DNA from: Mycolicibacterium sp. CBMA 226
Lineage (GTDB): Bacteria > Actinomycetota > Actinomycetes > Mycobacteriales > Mycobacteriaceae
Direction: 5' to 3'
Assembly (NCBI RefSeq): GCF_009729075.1
Contig: NZ_VTGY01000007.1
Span: 124,001-188,000 of the forward strand
Length of the DNA stretch: 64,000 bases
Made by a program: the position numbers and the translations under genes. A model generated the notes under the pieces. That model worked only from the letters and a program-made list of their open reading frames with translations. It was not told where the DNA came from and did no database searches. Below are positions 50,140 to 59,197 of this stretch, one piece after another (position 1 is the stretch's first letter; each line of letters begins with the position of its first letter).

Positions 50140-51354
50140 ATGCCCGAGTTCAATCGCCGCAAATTCTTGATCGCCAGTGCCGGGGTCGGCGCCGCCGGCC
50201 TGCTCGGTGGCGTCGCCGCGGTGACGCTGCCCGATCTGCTCCGGGAAGGTCAGGAGCGGCCGCTGCAGGCCGATCAGCGCATCCTCGTGATCGTCACGCT
50301 CTACGGCGGCAATGACGGCCTCAACACCGTTATCCCCTACGCCGACAATGCCTACCACGATGCCCGCCCCGAACTCGCCTACAAGCCCGGGGAAGTACTC
50401 CACCTCGACGCGGCATTCGGGCTGAATCCCGCGCTCACCGGGATGTCGAAGCTGTGGCAGTCCAACAAGCTTGCGATCGTGCGCGGCGTCGGCTACCCGA
50501 AACCCGACCGCAGCCACTTCCGCTCCATGGACATCTGGCAGACCGCCAACCCGGTCGACGCGGTAACCAGCGGCTGGATCGGCCGCTGGCTCGACACCAC
50601 CGGTGACGATCCGATCCGGGCCGTCAACATCGGCACCGTGCTGCCGCCACTGGCCGTCGGCCAAAAGCACGTCGCGGCATCACTTTCCGACTTCGTGCCG
50701 GCCATTCCGCCCGATGTCGCGCGAACCCTGGCCGAGCTCAGCGCCGACGACCCGAACGACACCACTGCCATGCGCCAGGTGTGCGAGTCCTACCGCGCCA
50801 ACCACGCCACCAACAGCCGCTTCGCGCCGGTGATCAACGGCCGCCTGCAGACCGTCGGCCAGGCCGACAATCAGTTGGCCAGTGACCTGGAACTCGTGGC
50901 CGGCTGCATCCGCGCCGGAGTGCCGACGCAGGTGTACATGACGCAGCTGCTGGGCTTCGATACGCACGCCGACGAGCGCGGCCCTCAGCAGTCCTTGCTC
51001 AAGACGCTCGACGACGCCCTGACGCCCTTCTTCCACAAGCTCCAGGGCACGCCGTACGGCCGCAACGTCGTGGTGCTGATGTACTCCGAATTCGGGCGGC
51101 GCGTCGCGGCCAACGCGTCGCAGGGCACCGACCACGGCACGTCGGGACCGGTGTTCATCGCGGGCACTCCGGTCAAGGGCGGGTTCTACGGCGACCAGCC
51201 GAGCCTGACCGATCTCACCGACGGCGACCTGAAGACCACCGTCGACTTCCGAGACGTTTATCACGAACTGCTCCACGGCACTCTCGGCGCGGATCCGGAG
51301 CCGTCGGTCGGCCGCGGACGGCGGGACATCGGATTCCTGGCCGGCGGCAGGTAG
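50140..51354 (+). CDS. DUF1501 family protein with Tat-type signal
   Basis: 404 residues. The N-terminus 'NRRKFLIASAGVGAAGLLGG' is a twin-arginine export signal. The mature part is a sulfatase/alkaline-phosphatase-like fold: 'VTLYGGNDGLNTVIPYAD', 'KPDRSHFRSMDIWQTA', 'LLGFDTHADERGPQ', 'VLMYSEFGRRVAANASQGTDHG'. The Asp, His and Asp/His residues in these segments are candidate metal ligands. It is probably exported folded. It is coupled to the DUF1800 gene and ends before a strong terminator. The substrate is unknown. Confidence 0.9.
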   Translation: MPEFNRRKFLIASAGVGAAGLLGGVAAVTLPDLLREGQERPLQADQRILVIVTLYGGNDGLNTVIPYADNAYHDARPELAYKPGEVLHLDAAFGLNPALTGMSKLWQSNKLAIVRGVGYPKPDRSHFRSMDIWQTANPVDAVTSGWIGRWLDTTGDDPIRAVNIGTVLPPLAVGQKHVAASLSDFVPAIPPDVARTLAELSADDPNDTTAMRQVCESYRANHATNSRFAPVINGRLQTVGQADNQLASDLELVAGCIRAGVPTQVYMTQLLGFDTHADERGPQQSLLKTLDDALTPFFHKLQGTPYGRNVVVLMYSEFGRRVAANASQGTDHGTSGPVFIAGTPVKGGFYGDQPSLTDLTDGDLKTTVDFRDVYHELLHGTLGADPEPSVGRGRRDIGFLAGGR

Positions 51355-51371
51355 CACCCCGAGAAAGACAA

Positions 51372-51401
51372 AACGCCGGACCTGTGGTCAGGTCCGGCGT
51401 T
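51372..51401. terminator. Terminator between the DUF1501 gene and tRNA-Glu
   Basis: Perfect 13-bp arms (51372-51384, 51389-51401) with a TGGT loop, between convergent transcription units; A- and T-rich on both flanks. Confidence 0.88.
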
Positions 51402-51407
51402 CGTGCG

Positions 51408-51480
51408 TACCCCCGATGGGATTCGAACCCACGCTACCGCCGTGAGAGGGCGGCGTCCTAGGCCGCTAGACGACGGGGGC
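51408..51480 (-). tRNA. tRNA-Glu (CUC)
   Basis: The 73-base cloverleaf has acceptor GCCCCCG/CGGGGGT. The anticodon stem CCGCC/GGCGG encloses CTCTCAC (anticodon CUC), and the T-loop is GGTTCGAATCC. CCA is not encoded. It lies downstream of tRNA-Gln and gltX. Confidence 0.96.
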
Positions 51481-51540
51481 TAGAACTTCCGGAGCGATAG
51501 CTTAGCTCAGTTGCGCTGGCTGACCTAATCACTCCGGCAG

Positions 51541-51612
51541 CTGGGGTACCAGGACTCGAACCTAGAATGGCTGAACCAGAATCAGCTGTGTTGCCAATTA
51601 CACCATACCCCA
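51541..51612 (-). tRNA. tRNA-Gln (CUG)
   Basis: The 72-base cloverleaf has acceptor TGGGGTA/TACCCCA. The anticodon stem GCTGA/TCAGC encloses TTCTGGT (anticodon CUG), and the T-arm is GGTTCGAGTCC. CCA is not encoded. In mycobacteria this tRNA is first charged with Glu by GltX and then amidated by GatCAB. Confidence 0.96.
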
Positions 51613-51740
51613 TTTGATGCCCATCACCGCAGGTCACGGGCATCTTCGGACCGAAAAACCTCAGCGGATGTTCGCCGCTTCTGCTTTCCGGGCCGACGAG
51701 CAGACTACCAAACAGTTGGCCCTGTCTTTAAATCGCCCGC

Positions 51741-53198
51741 TCACAGCCCGTTTCGGGCCGCTTGCAACCGCGCCAGACTCCGCTCGCGCCCGAGCAGTTC
51801 CATCGACTCGAACAGCGGTGGGCTGACGGCCGCGCCGGTGACCGCCACCCGGATGGGACCGAACGCCTTGCGCGGCTTGAGTTCCAGGCCCTCCAGCAAC
51901 GCCGCCTTGAGCGCGGCTTCGATGTTGGCGGTGTTCCACTCGCCGACACCCGCCAAGGCGCTCAGCGTGGCGTCCAGGACCTCGGCAGCATCCGGCTTGA
52001 GTTCCTTGGCCGCCGACCTTTCGTCGATCACGTAGGCGTCGTCGTTGAAGAACTTCACGAGGTCCCACGCGTCGCCGAGGACGACGATGCGCGTCTGGAT
52101 CAACTCGGCCGCCGCGGCGAAACCCTTGTCGTCCAACGTGGTGTCGTGACCGTGTGCGTCGAGGTAGGCCTTGAGACGCGCGGCGAAGTCCTCCGGAGCC
52201 AGCCGGCGGATGTGCTCGGCGTTGATGGCGTCGGCCTTCTTCTGGTCGAAACGCGCCGGGTTCGAGTTGACGTTGACCACATCGAAAGCGGCCACCATCT
52301 CCCCGAGGCTGAAGATGTCGTTGTCGTCGGCGATGCCCCAGCCCAGTAGCGCCAGGTAGTTCAGCAGGCCCTCGGGGATGAACCCGCGGTCGCGGTGCAG
52401 GAACAGGTTGGACTGCGGGTCGCGCTTGGACAGCTTCTTGTTGCCGTCACCGAGAACGCTTGGCAGGTGCGCGAATTCCGGCACCGCATCGGCGACACCG
52501 ATCCGGATCAGCGCCTGATACAGCGCGATCTGCCGCGGCGTTGACGGCAGTAGGTCCTCGCCACGCAGCACGTGGGTGATCTTCATCAGCGCGTCGTCAA
52601 CCGGATTGACCAAGGTGTACAACGGATCTCCGCTCGCACGGGTGATCGCGAAGTCCGGGACCACACCCGCGGCGAACGTCGTCTCGCCACGCACCAGGTC
52701 GACCCACGTGATGTCCTCGTCGGGCATCTTGAGACGCAGCACCGGCTTTCGGCCGTCCGCCTCGAATGCGGCCTTCTGCTCGGCGGTGAGGTCACGGTCG
52801 TAGTTGTCGTAGCCCAGCTTGGGGTTGCGGCCCGCCGCGACGTGCCGGGCCTCGACCTCTTCGGGTGTCGAGTAGGCCTCGTAAACCTCGCCCGCGGCAA
52901 GCAGTTTCGCGATCACGTCACGGTAGAGGTCGCTGCGCTGCGACTGCCGGTACGGCTCGTACGGGCCGCCGACTTCCGGCCCCTCATCCCAGTTCAGCCC
53001 GAGCCAGCGCAGGGCGTCGAGGATCGCGTTGTAGCTCTCCTCACTGTCACGTGCGGCATCGGTGTCCTCGATACGGAAGACGAAGTCGCCGCCGGTGTGT
53101 CGCGCGTACGCCCAGTTGAAGAGCGCGGTGCGGACCAGGCCGACGTGCGGCGTGCCGGTCGGCGACGGACAGAATCGGACGCGGACAGGTGTGGTCAC
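51741..53198 (-). CDS. gltX: Glutamyl-tRNA synthetase (non-discriminating type expected)
   Basis: 485 residues from the GTG at 53198 ([20 protein letters not shown]), one base after the FAH gene stop. Class I motifs are the HIGH-equivalent '[10 protein letters not shown]' and the KMSKS-equivalent '[11 protein letters not shown]'. It charges tRNA-Glu, and in organisms without GlnRS also tRNA-Gln. Both cognate tRNA genes lie just downstream on the same strand, so the enzyme and substrates may share a transcript. Confidence 0.97.
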   Translation of the reverse strand: MTTPVRVRFCPSPTGTPHVGLVRTALFNWAYARHTGGDFVFRIEDTDAARDSEESYNAILDALRWLGLNWDEGPEVGGPYEPYRQSQRSDLYRDVIAKLLAAGEVYEAYSTPEEVEARHVAAGRNPKLGYDNYDRDLTAEQKAAFEADGRKPVLRLKMPDEDITWVDLVRGETTFAAGVVPDFAITRASGDPLYTLVNPVDDALMKITHVLRGEDLLPSTPRQIALYQALIRIGVADAVPEFAHLPSVLGDGNKKLSKRDPQSNLFLHRDRGFIPEGLLNYLALLGWGIADDNDIFSLGEMVAAFDVVNVNSNPARFDQKKADAINAEHIRRLAPEDFAARLKAYLDAHGHDTTLDDKGFAAAAELIQTRIVVLGDAWDLVKFFNDDAYVIDERSAAKELKPDAAEVLDATLSALAGVGEWNTANIEAALKAALLEGLELKPRKAFGPIRVAVTGAAVSPPLFESMELLGRERSLARLQAARNGL

Positions 53199-53199
53199 G

Positions 53200-53982
53200 T
53201 TATTTCCCTTTACGTACAACAGGATTGGAGAGCGTGCCGATGCCTTCGACGGTGACGCTGACGACGTCGCCGTCCTCGATCGGGCCGACGCCCTCGGGGG
53301 TTCCGGTGAGGATGATGTCGCCGGGTAGCAGCGTCATGACAGCCGAGACCCATTCGATGATGGCGCCGACATCGTGCAGGAGCAGCGCGGTGTTGCTGTC
53401 CTGACGCTTCTCGCCGTTCACCTCGGTGCGGATGTCCAGATCGGCCGGGTCCACCGCGGTCTCGATCCACGGACCGACCGGGCAGAACGTGTCGTGCCCC
53501 TTGGCCCGCATCCACTGGCCGTCCTTCTTCTGCTGATCACGTGCCGAGACGTCGTTGGCGATCGTGTAGCCGAGGATGTAGTCCTTGGCCTTGGCAGCCG
53601 GGATGTCCTTGCCCGGACGTTCGATGACCACAGCCAGCTCACCCTCGTGATGCACCGGGTTGGCATCGGCGGGCAGCTGGATCGGGATGTTCGGCCCGAT
53701 GATCGCAGTGTTGGGCTTGAGGAAGATCACCGGATCCTCGGGCGGCTCGCTGCCCATCTCCCGGGCGTGCGCGGCGTAGTTCTTGCCCATGCAGACCACC
53801 TTGCTGGCCAGGATCGGCGCCAGGAGCCGCACGTCGGCCAGCGGCCACGAGCGTCCGGTGAAGGTGGGATTGCGGGACAAGTACTGCTCGGCGATTTCCT
53901 TGCAGACCGCATCGGAGTTCGGGTCGCCCTCGATCACGACGAAAGCGACACCGTCTGGACTGGCAATTCGACCTAGACGCAT
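53200..53982 (-). CDS. Fumarylacetoacetate hydrolase (FAH)-family protein
   Basis: 260 residues. The FAH fold binds Mg through acidic residues in '[20 protein letters not shown]' (E-x-E) and '[14 protein letters not shown]'. '[19 protein letters not shown]' and '[20 protein letters not shown]' are family signatures. Members decarboxylate, isomerise or hydrolyse oxo-acids. The exact substrate is unknown. It is the positional equivalent of Rv2993c. It is directly upstream of gltX with one base between them. Confidence 0.9.
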   Translation of the reverse strand: MRLGRIASPDGVAFVVIEGDPNSDAVCKEIAEQYLSRNPTFTGRSWPLADVRLLAPILASKVVCMGKNYAAHAREMGSEPPEDPVIFLKPNTAIIGPNIPIQLPADANPVHHEGELAVVIERPGKDIPAAKAKDYILGYTIANDVSARDQQKKDGQWMRAKGHDTFCPVGPWIETAVDPADLDIRTEVNGEKRQDSNTALLLHDVGAIIEWVSAVMTLLPGDIILTGTPEGVGPIEDGDVVSVTVEGIGTLSNPVVRKGK

Positions 53983-54008
53983 CGGTCCAGCCTAGTGAGG
54001 GCCCCTGA

Positions 54009-55199
54009 TCAGCCCGCGAACTGGGCTTGAAGGAACGGAGTGGAGTCCGCCATCGAGGTCAGCACCGTGCTGGAGTGGTCGTCGTCCGGATAGATCTTGA
54101 GCGTCACGTCCTGACCATTGGCTTTCAGCTGATCGGCGAACTTCAGCGTCGACGACGGCGGCACGTCACGGTCCTTGAGGCCCACCCCCAGGAAGATCGG
54201 CCTGTCATAACCGGTGATCGGCGTGCCCATGAAGTCGGCCAGCGCGCCGCGCATGTCCGGCAGCGAGGCGAGCGGGGCGGAGAAGAACTGCGGCGGCGTG
54301 ATGCCCGTCAGTGCGGTACTCAGTGGCGCTGTGCACAGTGTCTCGGCCTGGTCTGCAGCGGACAGACCGGCCGGCGTCAGCACACTGTTGACGTCCGGAC
54401 GGAGCTCCCGGAACCCAGCGAGGATGTAGGCCGTATAGGCCGAAGCGATTGGCCCCAGCCCGGGCGGCAGCACCATGTCGGGGCCCGCCGTGATGATGAC
54501 GTCATCGATGTTCGCCGGGGTTCCGGTCGCCACGACTCCGCGGTAGTCCAGGCCGGTCCCCGTGCTGAATTCGGTGGCCCACCGTGCGCTCGCGACCGCC
54601 GCCGCGCCGCCCTGGGACTGACCGACCAGTGCCCACTTCGGCGACAGCGGCAGGTTCATGTGATGCGCGGCGATCACCGAATCGATGATGGCGTGCGCGG
54701 TGGCGACGCTGTTGAGATAGCTCATCAGGCCAGGGGTGCCCAGACCCGTGTAGTCGGAACCGACGACGACGTAGCCCTGATCAAGCCAATGGGAAAGGTA
54801 CTCGTTGTCGCGCGCACTGCGGGGCTGCGCCGAGGGCGTGCAGTCATCGCCGAGTCCGACGGTGCCGTGCGCCCAGGCGATGACGGGCCAGCCGCCTGCC
54901 GGCGCCGGAGTCTTGGGGACGAACACCGCAGCGGTGCTGACAGCCGGCGAATTGTGTTGGTCGGTCGTCGAATACAGGATTCGATACGCCGCTTTGGCAC
55001 CGGTGACCGAGAGCGCGGGAGTCAGTGGGACGCTCTGGATGAGGGCGCCTGGCGGCGGCACCGGGCCCGCGAATGCTCGGGCGTCCAGGCCCGACCAATT
55101 CGGAGCGGCCGCCGCCGCCGTGGGCAGCGGCGTTGTCACCAGCGCCAAGCCGACCGCGAAGGCTGCTGTCAGACGTGAAAGGTTCGGTCGCAGTGTCAT
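54009..55199 (-). CDS. Secreted LIP-family lipase/esterase
   Basis: 396 residues. Signal peptide: positively charged N-terminus, hydrophobic 'LTAAFAVGLALVTTPLPTAA', cleavage near AAAAAP (about residue 32). The alpha/beta hydrolase domain has 'VIAWAHGTVGLGDDC' (oxyanion), 'ALVGQSQGGAAAVASARWA' (Ser nucleophile), 'VGLKDRDVPPSSTLKFADQL' (Asp) and 'IYPDDDHSSTVL' (His). It resembles secretory lipases (LIP family, PF03583) that attack triacylglycerols or esters. It is divergent from the MFS gene across a 74-bp AT-rich control region. Confidence 0.88.
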   Translation of the reverse strand: MTLRPNLSRLTAAFAVGLALVTTPLPTAAAAAPNWSGLDARAFAGPVPPPGALIQSVPLTPALSVTGAKAAYRILYSTTDQHNSPAVSTAAVFVPKTPAPAGGWPVIAWAHGTVGLGDDCTPSAQPRSARDNEYLSHWLDQGYVVVGSDYTGLGTPGLMSYLNSVATAHAIIDSVIAAHHMNLPLSPKWALVGQSQGGAAAVASARWATEFSTGTGLDYRGVVATGTPANIDDVIITAGPDMVLPPGLGPIASAYTAYILAGFRELRPDVNSVLTPAGLSAADQAETLCTAPLSTALTGITPPQFFSAPLASLPDMRGALADFMGTPITGYDRPIFLGVGLKDRDVPPSSTLKFADQLKANGQDVTLKIYPDDDHSSTVLTSMADSTPFLQAQFAG

Positions 55200-55219
55200 G
55201 TCCAGACTCTAGTCTGTTC

Positions 55220-55248
55220 CATATTTTGGGATATCAATTCATATTTTG
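55220..55248. promoter_or_regulatory. Direct repeats CATATTTTG in a divergent promoter region
   Basis: Two identical CATATTTTG motifs (55220-55228, 55240-55248) lie exactly 20 bp, two helical turns, apart in an AT-rich pocket between the lipase and MFS genes. They are likely regulator sites or promoter elements. Confidence 0.4.
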
Positions 55249-55273
55249 AGAAGCGCGGTGGCACCATGAATGC

Positions 55274-56488
55274 ATGCCCACCTCCGTATCAGCTGCCCGC
55301 CGCTGGTCGATGCTGGTGATCGCACTCGGCTCGACGATGTGCGCCAATGTCTTCATCAACGGCGCCGCGTTCCTGATCCCGACACTGCACGGCGAACGCG
55401 GACTGGACCTTTCGCGCGCCGGGCTTGTCTCCGCCATGCCGAGCTTCGGCATGGTGCTGACCCTGATCGCGTGGGGTTGGGTCGTCGACCGGGTCGGTGA
55501 GCGGTTCGTCCTGGTGTCCGGGTCACTCCTGACCTCGTTGGCCGCATTCGCGGCGGCCTGGGCCGACTCGTTGGTGGCCGTCGGAGCGTTCCTGTTGCTG
55601 GGCGGCATGGCCGCCGCCAGTTCGAATTCCGCGAGTGGACGACTGGTCGTCGGCTGGTTCCCGCCGGAACAGCGCGGGTTGGTGATGGGCATCCGGCAGA
55701 CCGCGCAACCGTTGGGAGTTGGCCTGGGCGCCTTGGTGATTCCGCGGCTGGCCGAGTCGTCCGGGGTCTCCGCCGCGCTGTTGTTTCCGGCCATTGCGTG
55801 TCTGATCGCCGGGGTGGTGACCGCGGCGGGCGTCATCGATCCGCCCCGACCGCCCCGATCCTCCGCCCCCGCAACCGATCTGGCCAACCCCTACCGCGGG
55901 TCGTCGGCGCTGGCCCGCATCCATGCGGTGTCGGTTCTGCTGGTTGTTCCCCAGTCCCTGGTCTGGACCTTCTCGCTGGTGTGGCTGATGACGGCGCACG
56001 GCTGGTCGGCTGGTACCGCCGGCGCGATGGTGACGGTGGCCCAATTATGTGGGGCCGCAGGGCGAATCGCCGCCGGCCGGTGGTCGGATCTGGCCGGCTC
56101 ACGGCTGGGACCGGTACGGATCATCGCCGTCTTTGCCGGGGTTTCGATGGGCCTGCTGGCATTGACCGACTACCTGCACTGGCCGGTTGCGGTTTTCGTC
56201 ATGGTGGTCGCATCGGTGGTCACCGTCACCGATAACGGGTTGTCCTTCACCGCGATTGCCGAAATTGCCGGACCATTCTGGAGCGGACGGGCACTGGGTG
56301 TGCAGAACACGTCGCAGTTGTTGACCACCGGCATCGTGCCGCCGGCGTTCGGGGCTTTGATCGGAGTGTTCGGTTTCCCGGCCGCGTTCGCGGTGTGCGC
56401 GCTGTTCCCGGTACTGGCCGTGCCGCTGGTTCCGGTAGCCGCAGACCCGCTGCGCGACAATCCGGTTCCCGCCCCAGCGCCGCGCTGA
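55274..56488 (+). CDS. Major facilitator superfamily transporter
   Basis: 404 residues with twelve predicted transmembrane helices. The MFS loop 2-3 motif appears as 'GWVVDRVGERFVLVSG', and the second-half equivalent is 'AAGRWSDLAGSRLGPVR'. A central Pro/Ser-rich loop (about 190-210) divides the halves. Substrate unknown. It is the positional equivalent of Rv2994, annotated as a probable membrane transport protein. A bidirectional hairpin follows the stop. Confidence 0.9.
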   Translation: MPTSVSAARRWSMLVIALGSTMCANVFINGAAFLIPTLHGERGLDLSRAGLVSAMPSFGMVLTLIAWGWVVDRVGERFVLVSGSLLTSLAAFAAAWADSLVAVGAFLLLGGMAAASSNSASGRLVVGWFPPEQRGLVMGIRQTAQPLGVGLGALVIPRLAESSGVSAALLFPAIACLIAGVVTAAGVIDPPRPPRSSAPATDLANPYRGSSALARIHAVSVLLVVPQSLVWTFSLVWLMTAHGWSAGTAGAMVTVAQLCGAAGRIAAGRWSDLAGSRLGPVRIIAVFAGVSMGLLALTDYLHWPVAVFVMVVASVVTVTDNGLSFTAIAEIAGPFWSGRALGVQNTSQLLTTGIVPPAFGALIGVFGFPAAFAVCALFPVLAVPLVPVAADPLRDNPVPAPAPR

Positions 56489-56540
56489 CCGGCCCCGGTA
56501 ACGCGTCGAGGCATCGTCACGGCAGCGGTCTGGCCGCAAA

Positions 56541-56585
56541 CGTATCCGGAACGCGATATCGCCGTTGATATCACGTTCCGGATAC
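56541..56585. terminator. Bidirectional hairpin after the MFS gene
   Basis: Twenty-base arms starting CGTATCCGGAACG and ending CGTTCCGGATACG pair with one mismatch; the loop is about five bases. It separates convergent MFS and Pro-rich genes. Confidence 0.75.
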
Positions 56586-56616
56586 GGGCCCACCAATCGA
56601 AACCAACCGCGGCGGT

Positions 56617-58797
56617 TTACCCCGCCGGGCACATCGGCGGCGGGCACGTGGCGCCCCGCGGTGCGGGCGCCGGCCGCGGTGCCGGCGCAGGAGGCGGTGG
56701 CGCCTCATGCACTGGCGGCGGCGCCTCATGCACCGGCGGCGGCGCCTCATGCACCGGTGGCGGCGGGGCTTGTTCCACTGGTGGCGGCGGGGCTTGATGC
56801 ACCGGCGGCGGGGCCTGCCGGACCGGCTGCGGTGTCTCCTCCTGCGGCGCTGGAGCCTGTCGGACGGGAGTCTGCCGGACCGGAGCGGGGGCTTCGGGCG
56901 CCGGCAGGTCAGGCGCCGCCGCGTGCTTCACCGGCGGCTCTGGCACGGATTGCTGCGGCGCTTGTTTCACCGGATTCGCCGGCGGCTCTGAAACCGGTTT
57001 CGGCGGAACCGGGTTGGCCGGCCGTGGCTCCACATCCTGGCTCGGCGGAGCCGCTTCCGGCGCCGGCCGTGTCAGTGTTTTCGGCTCGGCCGGTGGCGCC
57101 ACAGCATCATTCGGTGGCACGGTCGCCGGCTTCGCCTCGTCGGGCGGTCCCACGATCACATCCGGTGTCCCTGCCTTCGGCACCGTCACCGTCGCGCTCG
57201 GAGCAGCACTCGGGACGGGTCCCGGCACCCGATCATCCCGCGCTGTGTTCGGCTTTTCCTGCGGCTGGGCCGGCGCGGGCGGCGGCACCGGCGCCAGCTT
57301 GGGCGTGGTGAACCCGGCCGGTACCTTCGACGGCGGTGGCGTCGGCACCGATGCCGTCAAAGCCGGTGGCGCCACCGGTGTTCGGTGATCGGCCACCGGA
57401 GTGACGGAGTGCTCTCCCGATGTCGAAGGCGCTTGCGTCCCGGCTCCGGCGGCGGTCGAGTCGAGGTCTTTGGTGACATCCCGGGCCGACTTGTCCGAGA
57501 GGTCTTTCAGCAGGCGACCAGACGTGCTCGTCGCTTTGTCATTCGAGATGAACTGTGCCAGTGAGACGTTCAGATTCACCACCGGCGACGACACCCGGGC
57601 ATCCACGTCCGTGACCGAATGAGTGGCGCTGACGGCAGTGGTCGGCGGTGCCCAGTCACGGTGACGTGGATCATGCCAATCCCGGTTCATGTTCCAGTTC
57701 TGGTACTGATTCGGATTGAATCCGTGCGCCTGGTCCCACTGCGTGCGTTCGTACACCGGATCGTCGTTGCGGAACTTCCACTTGTAGTACTGCGCGTAGG
57801 GGTGGTGGTCGTTGTACCAATCCTGATTGCGCGGATCGCCGGGATGGTCGCGGCGCTGGCCCCATTCGTTGCAGCCGCCCCGATCCCAGCCGTCGCGGTC
57901 GTAGCCGGACCAGTTGTAACCCGCCCAGTTGTAGCCCCAGTGGTCGTAGCCCCACCGGTCGTATCCCCAGCGGTCATAGCCCCACCGGTCGAAACCGACG
58001 AAGTCGTATCCGTACTGGTTGTAGCCGCCGAGGTCGTAGTTGTACCAATCGTTGGAGTTGTAGCCGTAGAGCTGCCCCCAGGACGGGTCGTAGTAGCCGA
58101 GGTCCTGCAGATTCGGCGTCGGCGGCGGATCGACGGGCTGCGACCAGTCGGCCGCGGGGGCGGCGGGCACATCGGGTGGGGGCGGCACGAACGTGTCGGA
58201 CATCTGGTCGATAGGTGCCGAACCCCCGCCTGAGTCCTGGTAGCCCCACGTGGGCGCGGAAGCGCTCATCAGGGCCACGTCGGGCGACTGTGGCGCGCTG
58301 CCGGGGTCAGCGGCCTGAGGCTCGGCAGGCGGTGCGGGCAACGCGGGCAGCTGCTGAGCCGAATCGGGTGTGTACTGCAGAAGCTGTTGGGTCAGCTGCA
58401 AATAGAGGTTCTGCAGGCTGGTCCGCTGAGGTGACAGTGACAGGTAGTCCAAACCCCGCTTGGCTTCGTTGAGTGACGTGCGAGCGGCCGTCAGTTGATC
58501 GGGCGTCGGCTGTTGCCCACTGCCCAGGATGTCCTGTGCCGCCTTCAGATCATCGACGACTGCGGTCAGCGCGACATCCTGCGCATGGCCGGGAAACACG
58601 GTCTTCTCGACGCCCCAGAGGGTGCCGCCCGGTGGTGCTTCATACGACGCGCCCAACACACCAGCGACGAGCGCCACCGTCACGCCGGCGGCCACAGCGG
58701 CCTTCCGTCGACGCGTCCGTGGGATGAGTCTGCGCCACCGCGATGTGGGCGCAGGGGGCGGAACAACGTGAATGGGCGGGGAACTGAAAGTCGTCAT
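56617..58797 (-). CDS. Membrane-anchored Tyr/Trp- and Pro-rich envelope protein
   Basis: 726 residues from the ATG at 58797, preceded by a perfect AGGAGG. Layout: a short basic cytoplasmic N-terminus; one transmembrane helix (about 33-51, 'AAVAAGVTVALVAGVLGAS'); a helical exported domain beginning 'PPGGTLWGVEKTVFPGHAQD' (about 55-150), which recalls the post-membrane region of anti-sigma/DUF5667 proteins; a Tyr/Trp/Gly/Asp-rich block with tandem WGYDR units (about 240-320); a charged region; and a proline-rich tail with PPPVHEAPPP repeats ending CPPPMCPAG. I do not recognise a named family for the whole protein. A cell-wall-spanning or structural role is an inference. Confidence 0.8.
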   Translation of the reverse strand: MTTFSSPPIHVVPPPAPTSRWRRLIPRTRRRKAAVAAGVTVALVAGVLGASYEAPPGGTLWGVEKTVFPGHAQDVALTAVVDDLKAAQDILGSGQQPTPDQLTAARTSLNEAKRGLDYLSLSPQRTSLQNLYLQLTQQLLQYTPDSAQQLPALPAPPAEPQAADPGSAPQSPDVALMSASAPTWGYQDSGGGSAPIDQMSDTFVPPPPDVPAAPAADWSQPVDPPPTPNLQDLGYYDPSWGQLYGYNSNDWYNYDLGGYNQYGYDFVGFDRWGYDRWGYDRWGYDHWGYNWAGYNWSGYDRDGWDRGGCNEWGQRRDHPGDPRNQDWYNDHHPYAQYYKWKFRNDDPVYERTQWDQAHGFNPNQYQNWNMNRDWHDPRHRDWAPPTTAVSATHSVTDVDARVSSPVVNLNVSLAQFISNDKATSTSGRLLKDLSDKSARDVTKDLDSTAAGAGTQAPSTSGEHSVTPVADHRTPVAPPALTASVPTPPPSKVPAGFTTPKLAPVPPPAPAQPQEKPNTARDDRVPGPVPSAAPSATVTVPKAGTPDVIVGPPDEAKPATVPPNDAVAPPAEPKTLTRPAPEAAPPSQDVEPRPANPVPPKPVSEPPANPVKQAPQQSVPEPPVKHAAAPDLPAPEAPAPVRQTPVRQAPAPQEETPQPVRQAPPPVHQAPPPPVEQAPPPPVHEAPPPVHEAPPPVHEAPPPPAPAPRPAPAPRGATCPPPMCPAG
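56690..56860 (-). repeat. Tandem repeats encoding the PPPVHEAPPP tail
   Basis: Short units of about 21-27 bp on the plus strand, containing GGCGGCGCCTCATGCACCGG and variants, encode the repeated P-P-P-V-H-E-A motif. Confidence 0.7.
57890..58060 (-). repeat. Tandem repeats encoding the WGYDR block
   Basis: Fifteen- to 18-base units (CGGTCGTA(T/G)CCCCA pattern on the plus strand) encode WGYDRWGYDRWGYDHWGY and degenerate neighbours such as AGYNWSGYDRDGWD. Confidence 0.7.
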
Positions 58798-59197
58798 GTC
58801 GACCTCCTCAACTACGACGGATGGCCGTCGTCGCGGCGCTCCCGACCCGCGCGATTCCGGATACAAGTACCCGCTGGTTCCGGCTGGCATTCAGGCCCAC
58901 CGGAACTACTAAGCACAACTAAAGGCTACGCAGTCTCGGCAACCCCGCCAGGTCATGAACGGCATTCTCATCAACCCATAGCCCGCACATAGCGACGCAC
59001 AGAAAACGCTGCTCGCCAGTCACTTTCAGCGCATCCGTCACAGGAGTCGCCGCCGAAGAGGAACCCGGCCAAGCGAGCCTGGTCCCCTGCTTTCCACCGC
59101 GGCTCGACTAATGGATGCATTTCGTGGCCCGAACCATGATGGGCGGAAAAGGGTTGGCCGGCAACGCATTATTCGGCGGCGCGGACGTCGACGTCGG
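58798..59197. other. 400-bp interval without a recognised gene
   Basis: It contains the AGGAGG ribosome-binding site of the Pro-rich protein gene at 58803-58808 (minus strand) and presumably its promoter. The remainder has no ORF with protein-like composition, and I see no hairpin or RNA gene in it. Confidence 0.6.

Noticed and set aside
51360..51640. Phage or island integration at the tRNA-Glu/tRNA-Gln genes
   Set aside because: No integrase, no direct repeat of a tRNA 3' end and no foreign gene block was found on either side; neighbours are in conserved order except for the DUF1800-DUF1501 pair.
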